Source of the DNA: Paenibacillus sp. FSL H7-0331
GTDB taxonomy: Bacteria > Bacillota > Bacilli > Paenibacillales > NBRC-103111
DNA length: 64,000 nucleotides
Direction: 5' to 3'
Assembly: GCF_001956045.1 (NCBI RefSeq)
Contig: NZ_MRTH01000011.1
Span: 124,001-188,000 of the forward strand
The notes under the pieces are model-generated. The model saw only the letters and a program-made list of their open reading frames with translations, did not search any database and was not told the origin of the DNA. Shown one piece after another: positions 27,056 to 36,514 of the stretch. The translations under genes and the position numbers were made by a program. How positions within the stretch are numbered: the first letter of the stretch is position 1; each line of letters begins with the position of its first letter.

Positions 27056-27856
27056 TTGAAGCAGCGAATTGTAACAGGAATCATAGCAGCGATTGTGTTC
27101 TTGACCCTTTTATACTTGGGCAGTTATTGGTTTACCGGTCTAATTGTCATTACCTCATTAGTCGGTTTTTATGAATATGTGAAAATGAACAAACTCAACC
27201 CCTTTTCCTTAACTTCATTTGTTGGATATTTGGGGGTTGGTTTATTATGTTTGCCTTGGACCTTAACAACCATTTCAGCTTTAAGCTCTTCTACAAATTT
27301 GATCTGGCTGTTTCTATTTGTTTTATTATGTATTACGGTACTTTCCAAAAACAAAGTGACCATTGATCATATATCCACCTTATTTTTGGGTGTCGTTTAT
27401 ATCGGTATTGGCTTTCACTATATGATAGAAACGAGAATGATTGAGCATAATGGGTTGTTTTGGACCTTGCTAATATTTTTCTGTATTTGGGCTACGGATT
27501 CAGGTGCATATTTTACCGGGTCTAAATTTGGTAAAACTCCGTTATGGCCAACGATCAGTCCGAAAAAATCTATAGAAGGCTCAGTAGGCGGCATTATCAT
27601 CTCGGTAGTGGTCGCTATTTGCTTCTCTCTATTGCATCCTGAATTACTATCGTGGAAACAGGCAATTGTTATTGGAGTGATCATTGCTGTTGTGGGTCAG
27701 ATGGGAGATCTGATCCAATCAGCATATAAACGTATCAAAGGTATTAAGGATACAGGAACGATTTTACCAGGCCACGGCGGGGTTCTGGATCGTGTAGACA
27801 GCTGGTTGATTGTATTTCCGATGGTCCAGATCTTAGCTCTGCTGCCGCACGTATAA
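27056..27856 (+). CDS. cdsA: Phosphatidate cytidylyltransferase
   Basis: Makes CDP-diacylglycerol, the precursor of membrane phospholipids. The 266-residue polytopic protein has about seven membrane spans and ends in the CdsA signature: DLIQSAYKRIKGIKDTG followed by LPGHGGVLDRVDSWL. It starts with TTG at 27056 behind GACGGAGGT (27041-27049), 20 bases after uppS. Confidence 0.95.
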   Translation: MKQRIVTGIIAAIVFLTLLYLGSYWFTGLIVITSLVGFYEYVKMNKLNPFSLTSFVGYLGVGLLCLPWTLTTISALSSSTNLIWLFLFVLLCITVLSKNKVTIDHISTLFLGVVYIGIGFHYMIETRMIEHNGLFWTLLIFFCIWATDSGAYFTGSKFGKTPLWPTISPKKSIEGSVGGIIISVVVAICFSLLHPELLSWKQAIVIGVIIAVVGQMGDLIQSAYKRIKGIKDTGTILPGHGGVLDRVDSWLIVFPMVQILALLPHV

Positions 27857-27875
27857 ATTGTTATTGAGGTGAATC

Positions 27876-29021
27876 ATGAAACATATTGCTATACTCGGTT
27901 CTACAGGGTCCATAGGCACGCAAACCCTGGATGTACTGGCACATTCTCCCGAGCTGTACAAGGTGGAAGGACTTGCGGGTGGACACAATTTGCCTTTATT
28001 ACTTGAGCAAATCAAGCAGTTCAAGCCCAAAAAGGTATCAGTAGCCACCAAAAGCTTGGCGGATGAGCTAAAGCTCCATGTTTCAGCACAAACCTCTGTT
28101 TTCTACGGAGATGAAGGTTTAATGGAGATCGCCGCTGGGACGGATGCGGATTATGTAGTTACCGCATTGGTAGGCAGTCAAGGATTGCGTCCAACGCTTG
28201 CTGCGATAGAAGCAGGCAAGGACATCGGACTCGCCAACAAAGAAACCCTTGTAAGTGCTGGTCACTTGGTTACAGAGCTCGTGAAGAAGCGTGGGGTCAA
28301 GCTGCTTCCTATAGACAGTGAGCATTCTGCGATCTTTCAATGCTTGAACGGAGAATCAATACAGGACATTAACAAAATCATTTTAACAGCATCAGGCGGT
28401 TCGTTCAGAGACCGGACTCGCGAACAACTGAAAGGTGTTACAGTCGAACAAGCTCTTCAGCATCCGAACTGGTCGATGGGAGCCAAAATTACTATTGATT
28501 CGGCTACTATGGTTAACAAAGGGCTTGAGGTTATTGAGGCGCATTGGTTATTTGGATTGCCTTACTCACAAATTGAAGTGCTGATCCATCCGGAAAGCAT
28601 TATTCATTCCTGTGTTGAGTTTGTTGATAATAGCATTATCGCCCAGCTGGGAAATCCCGACATGCGTGTTCCTATACAGTATGCGCTTACGTATCCCCAG
28701 CGTTTATCAACCCCTTCTAAGCCTTTGAACTTAGCCCAGATCGGAAAGCTGAACTTCCGTGAAATGGATTATGTGAGATTTCCATGTTTGCAAATGGCTT
28801 TTGATAGTGGAAGAGCTGGAGGCACTGCTACCACAGTCTACAATGCAGCCAACGAAGTTGCAGTAGCCAGGTTTTTAAAGGGTGCTATTGATTTCTTGCA
28901 AATAGAGTGGATAATTGACAGCGTGCTGAATCAGCATGAGGTTGTGGCGAGTCCCAATCTGGAAGAAATTATGGCAGCTGACACCTGGGCAAGAGCTGCA
29001 GCAGAAAAAATAAATGATTAA
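27876..29021 (+). CDS. dxr: 1-deoxy-D-xylulose-5-phosphate reductoisomerase
   Basis: Second step of the MEP pathway, making 2-C-methyl-D-erythritol 4-phosphate with NADPH. The 381-residue protein shows the NADPH site [15 protein letters not shown], the metal/substrate segment [14 protein letters not shown] and [10 protein letters not shown], and the His-containing loop [19 protein letters not shown]. It supplies isoprenoid units to the uppS reaction. Start ATG 27876 behind TTGAGGTGA. Confidence 0.97.
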   Translation: MKHIAILGSTGSIGTQTLDVLAHSPELYKVEGLAGGHNLPLLLEQIKQFKPKKVSVATKSLADELKLHVSAQTSVFYGDEGLMEIAAGTDADYVVTALVGSQGLRPTLAAIEAGKDIGLANKETLVSAGHLVTELVKKRGVKLLPIDSEHSAIFQCLNGESIQDINKIILTASGGSFRDRTREQLKGVTVEQALQHPNWSMGAKITIDSATMVNKGLEVIEAHWLFGLPYSQIEVLIHPESIIHSCVEFVDNSIIAQLGNPDMRVPIQYALTYPQRLSTPSKPLNLAQIGKLNFREMDYVRFPCLQMAFDSGRAGGTATTVYNAANEVAVARFLKGAIDFLQIEWIIDSVLNQHEVVASPNLEEIMAADTWARAAAEKIND

Positions 29022-29188
29022 TGATGTCTGTCCAATTCTGTAAGCATCATTCCACCAGCAGGATAATATGTTCATTACATGGAGCGGCTTGTATTTGTGT
29101 CGCAAAAAATGTTAATCTTAATCAAAAGATAAGCATAGCCATGGAACATAAACTTGACTAACCGATGCTTAAGGGAGGACGTTGCGAA

Positions 29189-30442
29189 TTGGCTACGTTG
29201 CAAAATGCGTTTCAAATTGTGCTTTTATTTTTTGTCCTGGTTACGATTCATGAATGGGGACATTTTTATTTTGCCAAAAGAGCAGGCATTCTGGTAAGAG
29301 AATTTGCTATAGGCTTCGGACCGAAGATCCTCTCTTTCAAAAAGGATGAAACCAGATTTACGCTTCGCTTACTGCCGATTGGCGGCTTTGTACGTATGGC
29401 TGGAGAAGACCCGGAAATGGTTCAAATCAATCCAGGTCAGCGCATCTCGGTGGCGTTACAGGACGATCAGGTCAGCCACATTTACACGGGTGATTTTGAC
29501 AAGCGTATGGATAGCTTGATTGGGGTTGTGGAAGAGATTGATTTGGAGCGTAAGCTTTTTGTCAGACTCGATTTGGATGGAGAGCAGCGTCAATTTGCCA
29601 TTCATCCTCAAGCTTTACTCATCGTAAAGGGTAAAGAAACCCAGATTGCTCCACTCGACAGACAATTTGCCAGTAAAACAGTGACACAGCGCGCACTTTC
29701 GATTTTTGCTGGTCCCATGATGAACTTTATTCTTGCATTTATTTTGTTTGTGACTGTAGTTTTGATGGCAGGTGTGCCTGACAAGATCAAAATACGCAGC
29801 ACAGAGCCAGGTACTCCCGCAGAAAAAAGTGGGCTTGTTGCTAATGATATTGTTCTTCAAATCAATGATGAGGTCATCGGAGCAGATGCCAACAAGCTGA
29901 AAAATTTAATTAAACAATCTGCCAATAAACCGATGCTTTGGATCATTGAGCGCAATGGTGAGCAGATACGCAAGGAAGTTACTCCGCAAGACAAAGACGG
30001 TGGTATCGTCGGAGTGACACTGATGCCTGAAAATCGTAAAGCCACCGTCCTGGATGGCGTTAAAAGCGGCTGGAGCAGCTTCTCCATGGCTACTGTCTCG
30101 ATTCTTGACAGCTTCGGCAAGCTGGCAACACTGCAGTTCAAGATGGATGACCTGGGAGGACCCGTTCGTATCGTTGAATTTACAAGTGAGCAGGCTAGTG
30201 CAGGCTGGGCTCAATATATTTTCTGGACTGCTTTAATGAGTTTGTATCTCGGATTGTTCAACTTGCTTCCTTTTCCTGCTTTGGACGGCAGTCGTTTGGT
30301 ATTCCTTGCCTTTGAGGCGGTACGAGGCAAACCCGTGGATCCAAGCCGCGAAAGCATCGTCCATTTCGTTGGATTTGCGATGCTGATGCTGTTAATGATC
30401 GCTGTTACTTACAATGATATACTGCGTTTGGTTAAGGGATAA
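29189..30442 (+). CDS. rseP: Site-2 intramembrane metalloprotease RseP/RasP
   Basis: A 417-residue site-2 protease that cleaves anti-sigma factors and leftover signal peptides in the membrane. The zinc motif HEWGH is at residues 21-25 in the first span. A PDZ domain sits at about 205-275 (KIRSTEPGTPAEKSGLVAND). The third metal ligand motif is in NLLPFPALDGSRL near the C-terminus. Four membrane spans are expected. The start is TTG 29189 behind GGGAGGA (29173-29179); an upstream in-frame ATG at 29165 precedes that site. The 167-base gap after dxr has repeated TAAGCAT sequences. Confidence 0.95.
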   Translation: MATLQNAFQIVLLFFVLVTIHEWGHFYFAKRAGILVREFAIGFGPKILSFKKDETRFTLRLLPIGGFVRMAGEDPEMVQINPGQRISVALQDDQVSHIYTGDFDKRMDSLIGVVEEIDLERKLFVRLDLDGEQRQFAIHPQALLIVKGKETQIAPLDRQFASKTVTQRALSIFAGPMMNFILAFILFVTVVLMAGVPDKIKIRSTEPGTPAEKSGLVANDIVLQINDEVIGADANKLKNLIKQSANKPMLWIIERNGEQIRKEVTPQDKDGGIVGVTLMPENRKATVLDGVKSGWSSFSMATVSILDSFGKLATLQFKMDDLGGPVRIVEFTSEQASAGWAQYIFWTALMSLYLGLFNLLPFPALDGSRLVFLAFEAVRGKPVDPSRESIVHFVGFAMLMLLMIAVTYNDILRLVKG

Positions 30443-30470
30443 GCAAGGTTTAAGTAAATGCTTACGAAGT

Positions 30471-30500
30471 AGCTTTGCTGAGGCAAAGCTTGTAGGAGGA
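30471..30500 (+). promoter_or_regulatory. Hairpin abutting the proS ribosome binding site
   Basis: AGCTTTGC (30471-30478) and GCAAAGCT (30483-30490) form a perfect 8-bp stem with a 4-base loop, ending 3 bases before TAGGAGGA (30493-30500). No T-run follows, so it is not a terminator; it may present or partly occlude the ribosome binding site of proS. Confidence 0.5.
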
Positions 30501-30506
30501 TCACCC

Positions 30507-31955
30507 ATGTCAAAAGAAAAGCAATTCGTAAAAGAGATCACTCCTCAAAGTGAGGATTTCTCCAGATGGTATTTGGATGTTATCAAAAAAGCAGACTTGA
30601 TGAGCTATTCGCCGGTTCGTGGTTGTATCGTATTTAAACCGGATAGCTATGAAATCTGGGAAAATATTCAAAAAGAATTGGATGGCAGATTCAAGGAAAC
30701 AGGTCATAGAAACGCCTATTTTCCATTATTCATCCCAGAAAGCTTTTTCCAGAAGGAAAAGGATCATATTGAAGGCTTCAATCCTGAACTTCCTTGGGTA
30801 ACTGAGGCGGGGGGCGAGAAGCTGGAGGAACGGCTGGCTATACGTCCAACTTCTGAAACGATGGTTGGTCATATGTATGCCGAATGGATCAACTCGTACC
30901 GCGACCTGCCGCTCCTGATCAATCAGTGGGCTAACGTAGTTCGTTGGGAGAAGAGAACTCAGCCGTTTTTACGGACGAGCGAGTTTTTATGGCAGGAAGG
31001 CCATACCGCTCATGAGGACGAAGCTGATGCACGTCGTGAAACGATGCAAATGTTGGATATTTATAAGGATTTTGCCGAAAATTTCTTGGCGATTCCAGTT
31101 ATTCTCGGTGCCAAGACACCTTCGGAACGATTTGCTGGTGCTGTAGACACCTTCTCGATAGAAGCGATGATGAAAGATGGCAAAGCGGTCCAGGCTGGAA
31201 CCTCACATTATTTGGGTACTAAATTCGCTGTTGCTTTTGACATCAAATATTTGGACCGTGAGAATCAGCATCAATTTTGCCATACAACCTCTTGGGGTGT
31301 AAGTACACGTCTGATTGGAGCCTTGATCATGGTCCATGGAGACGACAGAGGATTGGTAATGCCTCCAAAGGTTGCACCCACGCAACTGATTATGATTCCT
31401 ATTGGACCTCCAAAAACTAGAGAACCCGTCGTAGCCCGTGTGAATGAGCTGTTCCAGCAGCTGAAGAAAGCCGGAGTCCGCGTTAAAGTGGATGATCGTG
31501 CTGACCAAAGTCCAGGCTGGAAATTCAATGAATACGAAATGCGCGGCGTGCCGATTCGGCTTGAGCTCGGACCTCGTGATATGGAAAATGGACAAGTTGT
31601 TCTCGTATCCAGAGTATCCGGCGAAAAGAAAATGGTTGCGCAGGAACATTTGGTGGAAGAAGTGCAAAACATGCTGGCAGAAATTCATCAGCAGATGTAT
31701 GATAAAGCCAAGCAGTTCCGCGATGACAATTTCAGTTCAGTTGACACCTTGGATGAGTTTAAGGCATTTTTGGAAGAAAAGCGCGGCTTTGCATTAGCAG
31801 GCTGGTGCGGTTCTGCAGCATGCGAAGCACAAGTCAAGGAAGAAACGGGTGCAACGAGCCGTAACATTCCATTCGAACCTGCAGAGCACAAGGAAACTTG
31901 TTTCGTTTGTGGAGATAAAGCACAGCATACCGTCGTTTTTGGCAAAGCTTATTAA
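30507..31955 (+). CDS. proS: Prolyl-tRNA synthetase, archaeal/eukaryote-like short type
   Basis: Charges tRNA-Pro. The 482-residue length, lack of the bacterial editing insertion between class II motifs 2 and 3, and the C-terminal zinc-type domain (WCGSAACE, later CFVCGDKAQ) ending in Tyr (VVFGKAY) identify the archaeal-type ProRS. Motif 2 is VVRWEKRTQPFLRTSEFLWQ. B. subtilis uses the longer bacterial type, so this form is a lineage marker and without the editing domain may need a separate Ala-tRNA-Pro hydrolase. ATG 30507 follows TAGGAGGA; no T-box leader is seen. Confidence 0.95.
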   Translation: MSKEKQFVKEITPQSEDFSRWYLDVIKKADLMSYSPVRGCIVFKPDSYEIWENIQKELDGRFKETGHRNAYFPLFIPESFFQKEKDHIEGFNPELPWVTEAGGEKLEERLAIRPTSETMVGHMYAEWINSYRDLPLLINQWANVVRWEKRTQPFLRTSEFLWQEGHTAHEDEADARRETMQMLDIYKDFAENFLAIPVILGAKTPSERFAGAVDTFSIEAMMKDGKAVQAGTSHYLGTKFAVAFDIKYLDRENQHQFCHTTSWGVSTRLIGALIMVHGDDRGLVMPPKVAPTQLIMIPIGPPKTREPVVARVNELFQQLKKAGVRVKVDDRADQSPGWKFNEYEMRGVPIRLELGPRDMENGQVVLVSRVSGEKKMVAQEHLVEEVQNMLAEIHQQMYDKAKQFRDDNFSSVDTLDEFKAFLEEKRGFALAGWCGSAACEAQVKEETGATSRNIPFEPAEHKETCFVCGDKAQHTVVFGKAY

Positions 31956-31969
31956 TGTAAAGTGACTAT

Positions 31970-32008
31970 AGGGCAAAGCGGAGAGCTACCAACTTCCTTT
32001 TGCCCTTT
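31970..32008 (+). terminator. Hairpin between proS and polC
   Basis: AGGGCAAA (31970-31977) pairs with TTTGCCCT (31999-32006) around a long loop; only TTT of the tail is T-rich. A partial terminator at most. Confidence 0.45.
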
Positions 32009-32029
32009 GTATGTTTTAGGAGGATGTTC

Positions 32030-35000
32030 ATGAGCGAAACGGCAGAAAAAAGACAGCGTTTTGAGATGCTGATGGAGCAAGCACGTGTACCTCAGGATGT
32101 AGTCGGATCTTTTTTTGTGGATGGGTATATCGATAAAGTAGAAACCAGCCATAAAAACAAGGAGTGGACACTTTATATCGGGAAAAGCAGCATCGTTCCC
32201 AGGGAAGTTTATGTTTCCTTTTGTAAATTAATTCGTGATAAATTTGCACACATTGCGGCTATTCGTTTTATTCTAAGATATACAGATCAAGTAACAGCGG
32301 AATCAATAGCCCATGAGTACTGGTCCATGTTTGTTGAATGGGTTCAGCGAGAGGAAACGTCCGTTAACGGATGGATGAATAAGGCGCATATTGAAGTGCA
32401 GGGCAATGTGCTAACGTTAGTGATGCTCGATTCAATGGGGCTGGAGATGGCCAAGAAAAAAAATATCGGGCAGTGGGTTCAAACCTATTACCATACGTAT
32501 TTTGGCGCTGAGTTCCAGGTTCGCTACAGTAAGAATGAGAAGCCTGAAGAAGAAATCAAGAAATTTGAGCAGCAGATTAAAGAAGAAAACAAAATGGTTA
32601 CGGAAGAAATGATGACGTCCATCGAAGCTGAACAGGAAGCGGATTCGCTGAATGCAGCTGAAATCAAGCTGATGGTTGGTTATGATATCAAGGACGCTCC
32701 GGTTCCTATTCAAATGGTACAGGATGAGGAAAAGAAAGTAACACTGCAGGGCGCAGTTTTCGGGCTGGATTCCAAAGAGCTTAAAAACGGCATGACCTTG
32801 TTCACGTTTAATATAACGGATTTTACTGATTCTATGATGGTTAAAGCATTCGCCAAAAATAAAGAGGATGTTAAAATTTATAGTCTGATTCAAAATGGCA
32901 CTTGGCTTAAACTGCGGGGCAAGGTGGAATATGACCGGTTTATGCAAACCCCTGAGCTGGTATTGATGCCTAATGATATCAATGAGGTTATGGCGCCTCC
33001 GGATCGTAAGGATGATGCTGCAGAGAAGCGGGTCGAGTTTCATCTCCATACAACAATGAGTACAATGGACGGTATTACTTCCGTCGATCAGTACATAAAA
33101 ACTGCCGCAAAATGGGGACATAAAGCAATTGCCATCACGGATCATGCCGGGATACAATGCTTCCCGGAAGCTGACAAAGCTGCCAAGAAAAATGGGATCA
33201 AAGTGATCTTTGGACTGGAAGCCAATGTGGTGGATGACGCGGTACCGATTGTAGTCAATCCACGTAACGAAGATTTGCGCGAAATCGAATATGTTATTTT
33301 TGATATAGAAACAACTGGTTTATCCATTATTAACAACAAAATTATAGAATTAGCCGGAGTTAAAATGAAGGATGGCAAGGAATTTGACCGATTTGCCAGC
33401 TTCGTTAATCCACATGAAAAAATTCCTTATAATATACAGCAATTAACGAATATTACAGATGATATGGTTGTTGATGCCCCTGAGCTGGAAGAGGTACTGC
33501 CTAAATTTATCGACTTTATTGGGGATTGCGTGCTTGTCGCACATAACGCGCGGTTTGATATGGGCTTTATTCATGCGAATTGTAAAAGGCTTGGTTTGGC
33601 GCCGGTAACGAATCCTTCGTTGGATACGTTGGAGCTGGCAAGATTACTATTCCCGACGATGAAAAATCATCGCTTGAACACATTATCCGATAAGTTCAAG
33701 GTCGGTTTGGACAACCATCACCGAGCGATTGATGACTCGATAGCACTGGGTTATATTTTATTTCATTTGATCAAAGAAGCCGTTGAACGCGGGTTAATTA
33801 ATATGCCGCAGCTTAATGATAATGTGGGTAAGAGCTTGAAAAACCAGAGGCCGTTTCATTGCTGCATCTATGCGCAAAACGCGGTTGGCAAGAAAAACTT
33901 GTTTACTTTGGTCTCTCTCTCACATACGGAATATTTTCAGAGAGTTGCCAGCATTCCGCGAAGTAAACTTGTTGAATTGCGTGAAGGATTAATCATTGCT
34001 TCTGGCTGCGAGAAAGGCGAGTTTTTCGAAGCGGTGCTGAATAAGTCGATGGAAGAGGCCGAGCGTGTAGCCGAGTTTTATGATGTGCTTGAAATCCAGC
34101 CTATCGGCGTTAATATGCATTTGGTGGATAAAGGCTTGGTAGGCAGCAAGGAACATCTTGAGGATGCCAATCAGCGGGTGTTACAAATCGGACGTAAGCT
34201 GGATAAGCTTGTTATCGCAACCGGTAATGTGCACTATTTACACCCAAGATTAAAAATATGTCGTGATATTGCAATTAATGGGATTACCGGATTCAGTCCA
34301 TTGAAAGACATGAAAAAGCCGGAGGTCCACTTTCGGACGACCAAGGAAATGCTTGCTGAATTTCAATATTTGGGAGCAGAGACAGCACATGAGGTTGTAG
34401 TCAAAAATACAGCGGAGCTCGCTGATCGCTTTGAGGAAATAGAGCTTTTCCCAAGCAAACTATTTACACCAATTATCGAAGGTGCCGATGAAGAGATTCG
34501 TCAAAAATGCTACGATACGGCCAAACGCATATATGGAGACGATCTCCACGAGGTCATTACGGCAAGGCTTGAAAAAGAACTCATTCCAATTATTAAATAT
34601 GGATTTTCTGCCAACTATCTTATTTCGGAGCGTCTCGTTAAAAAGTCTAATGAGGATGGATATCTGGTTGGATCACGGGGATCAGTAGGATCGTCAGTAG
34701 TGGCAACCTTTTTGGGAATATCCGAGGTTAATCCGTTACCACCTCATTATATATGTGGTTCTTGCAAGCATAGTGAATGGATTCTGGATGGAAGCTTGAT
34801 GAGTGGATTTGATTTGCCGGACAAGAGCTGCCCAACCTGTGGCGAGAGATTGAAGGGTGAAGGTCAGGATATTCCATTTGAAACGTTTCTTGGCTTTAAG
34901 GGGGATAAGGTTCCCGATATCGATTTGAATTTCTCTGGTGAATATCAGTCAGTAGCCCATAATTATACGAAAGAATTGTTTGGCGAAAAGTGTGTATTTC

Positions 35001-36337
35001 GTGCAGGCACAATCGGTACGATAGCCGAAAAAACAGCATTTGGTTATGTGAAGAAGTTTGAAGAGGAGCAAGGTAAGAAATGGCGTGGTGCTGAAATTAA
35101 CAGGCTTGCTTCGGGCTTTACAGGTGTAAAGCGCAGCACGGGGCAGCATCCAGGTGGTATCGTTGTTGTTCCTGATTATATGGATGTGAATGATGTGACA
35201 CCTGTTCAGTTTCCAGCTGATGACACGAATGCCGAATGGAAAACGACCCATTTTGACTACCATGCATTTGAAAATAATTTACTGAAACTGGATATATTGG
35301 GTCATGATGATCCGACCATGATGCGGATGCTGCAGGACTTGACAGGTGTTGACCCGACGACTATTCCGATGAATGATCCGAAGGTTATGAGCATCTTTAA
35401 TTCAACCAAATCGCTCGAAGTCTCACCAGAGCAAATACGTACACCTGTTGCCACTTATGGCGTGCCAGAAATGGGTACCAAATTCGTGCGCCAGATGCTT
35501 CAGGAAACACAACCGTCCACGTTTGCCGATTTACTGCAAATTTCAGGACTATCCCACGGAACAGGGGTATGGCTCGGTAATGCGCAGGAGTTGATCCGCA
35601 AAGATACCTGCACGATTAAAACCGTTATTGGCTGTCGGGATGATATCATGCTTTATTTGATTTACAAGGCGGGAATGGATGCCGGACTGGCGTTCAAAAT
35701 AACCGAGAGCGTGCGTAAAGGTAAGGGTCTAACCGCGGAGTGGAAGGAAGATATGAAGAAACATAAGGTACCAGGCTGGTATATCGAATCTTGTGAGCGT
35801 ATTGAGTACATGTTCCCAAAAGCCCATGCGGCTGCCTATGTCATATCTGCTGTACGTACTGCCTTCTTTAAGCTGTATTACCCGATAGCCTATTATGCGA
35901 CTTACTTTACGGTCCGGGCTGAGGATTTTGAAGTTGAACTGCTGTGTCAAGGCTATGATGCTATATTACGCAGATTGATCGAGATCGAGGATAAAGGTTT
36001 TCAGGCTTTACCTAAGGAGAAGGCCATGATTTCCATCCTGGAAATGGCTCTGGAAATGACGGCACGAGGCTTTTCCTTTAAAGGAATCGATTTGTTCAAA
36101 TCAGATGCCACTAAATTTCTGGTCGATGGCGACTCACTAATCGTACCCTTCTCGGCACTTGGGGGAATCGGGGAAAATGCGGCTAAAAACATAGCGGCTT
36201 CCAAGAACGATGGACCTTTTCTGTCGATAGAGGATTTTCAGAATCGCAGTAAAGCATCCAAAACGATTATTGAACTGTTGAACTCCATGGGCTGCTTCCG
36301 CGGACTGCCGGAAACGAACCAACTATCGCTTTTCTAA
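32030..36337 (+). CDS. polC: DNA polymerase III alpha subunit, PolC type
   Basis: Main replicative polymerase of low-GC Gram-positives, 1435 residues. Domains: N-terminal region to about 225, OB fold about 235-330, PHP domain (VEFHLHTTMSTMDGITSVDQ) interrupted by the DEDD proofreading exonuclease at about 420-590 (VIFDIETTGLSIINNKIIEL, later LVAHNARFDMGF and HHRAIDDS), the rest of PHP, a polymerase core with GSRGSVGSSVVATFLG, a four-Cys zinc site (CGSC and CPTC), and the catalytic DID at 963-965 (VPDIDLNF). Fingers and a C-terminal OB/duplex-binding part complete it. ATG 32030 is set by TAGGAGGA. Confidence 0.98.
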   Translation: MSETAEKRQRFEMLMEQARVPQDVVGSFFVDGYIDKVETSHKNKEWTLYIGKSSIVPREVYVSFCKLIRDKFAHIAAIRFILRYTDQVTAESIAHEYWSMFVEWVQREETSVNGWMNKAHIEVQGNVLTLVMLDSMGLEMAKKKNIGQWVQTYYHTYFGAEFQVRYSKNEKPEEEIKKFEQQIKEENKMVTEEMMTSIEAEQEADSLNAAEIKLMVGYDIKDAPVPIQMVQDEEKKVTLQGAVFGLDSKELKNGMTLFTFNITDFTDSMMVKAFAKNKEDVKIYSLIQNGTWLKLRGKVEYDRFMQTPELVLMPNDINEVMAPPDRKDDAAEKRVEFHLHTTMSTMDGITSVDQYIKTAAKWGHKAIAITDHAGIQCFPEADKAAKKNGIKVIFGLEANVVDDAVPIVVNPRNEDLREIEYVIFDIETTGLSIINNKIIELAGVKMKDGKEFDRFASFVNPHEKIPYNIQQLTNITDDMVVDAPELEEVLPKFIDFIGDCVLVAHNARFDMGFIHANCKRLGLAPVTNPSLDTLELARLLFPTMKNHRLNTLSDKFKVGLDNHHRAIDDSIALGYILFHLIKEAVERGLINMPQLNDNVGKSLKNQRPFHCCIYAQNAVGKKNLFTLVSLSHTEYFQRVASIPRSKLVELREGLIIASGCEKGEFFEAVLNKSMEEAERVAEFYDVLEIQPIGVNMHLVDKGLVGSKEHLEDANQRVLQIGRKLDKLVIATGNVHYLHPRLKICRDIAINGITGFSPLKDMKKPEVHFRTTKEMLAEFQYLGAETAHEVVVKNTAELADRFEEIELFPSKLFTPIIEGADEEIRQKCYDTAKRIYGDDLHEVITARLEKELIPIIKYGFSANYLISERLVKKSNEDGYLVGSRGSVGSSVVATFLGISEVNPLPPHYICGSCKHSEWILDGSLMSGFDLPDKSCPTCGERLKGEGQDIPFETFLGFKGDKVPDIDLNFSGEYQSVAHNYTKELFGEKCVFRAGTIGTIAEKTAFGYVKKFEEEQGKKWRGAEINRLASGFTGVKRSTGQHPGGIVVVPDYMDVNDVTPVQFPADDTNAEWKTTHFDYHAFENNLLKLDILGHDDPTMMRMLQDLTGVDPTTIPMNDPKVMSIFNSTKSLEVSPEQIRTPVATYGVPEMGTKFVRQMLQETQPSTFADLLQISGLSHGTGVWLGNAQELIRKDTCTIKTVIGCRDDIMLYLIYKAGMDAGLAFKITESVRKGKGLTAEWKEDMKKHKVPGWYIESCERIEYMFPKAHAAAYVISAVRTAFFKLYYPIAYYATYFTVRAEDFEVELLCQGYDAILRRLIEIEDKGFQALPKEKAMISILEMALEMTARGFSFKGIDLFKSDATKFLVDGDSLIVPFSALGGIGENAAKNIAASKNDGPFLSIEDFQNRSKASKTIIELLNSMGCFRGLPETNQLSLF

Positions 36338-36369
36338 ACAATGCGAATGGCAGCTGACTGCAGACCTCA

Positions 36370-36398
36370 TTGCATAGATATGAGCCTTATGGTATAAT
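36370..36398 (+). promoter_or_regulatory. Sigma-A promoter of the rimP-nusA-infB operon
   Basis: TTGCAT (36370-36375), 17-base spacer, TATAAT (36393-36398). Transcription should begin near 36405, leaving a leader of about 110 bases. Confidence 0.88.
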
Positions 36399-36404
36399 CT
36401 TCTT

Positions 36405-36510
36405 TGGCAACAATGTTATAGATTCCGATCTTAGAGAGTGGGGAAACCCACTCTTTACATTTTGTTATAGACCTGAGAGCGTTCTGACTCTCGTTTACGA
36501 TAGGAGGAAA
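36405..36510 (+). promoter_or_regulatory. Structured leader of the rimP-nusA-infB operon
   Basis: Hairpin 1 is AGAGTGGG-GAAA-CCCACTCT (36435-36454), an 8-bp stem with a GNRA loop followed by TT. Hairpin 2 is GAGAG/CTCTC (36475-36479 with 36488-36492). GAGAGT (36434-36439) could instead pair with ACTCTC (36487-36492), so the two folds compete. This fits attenuation of a nusA operon, where NusA could act on its own leader; the mechanism is inferred. Confidence 0.6.
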
Positions 36511-36514
36511 CGGA

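Noticed and set aside
30443..30506. Possible T-box leader for proS
   Set aside because: The gap is only 64 bases and no T-box sequence or antiterminator pairing is seen.
32432..33157. 241-residue antisense open frame in polC
   Set aside because: No start signal, no recognisable domain; lies wholly opposite conserved PolC sequence.
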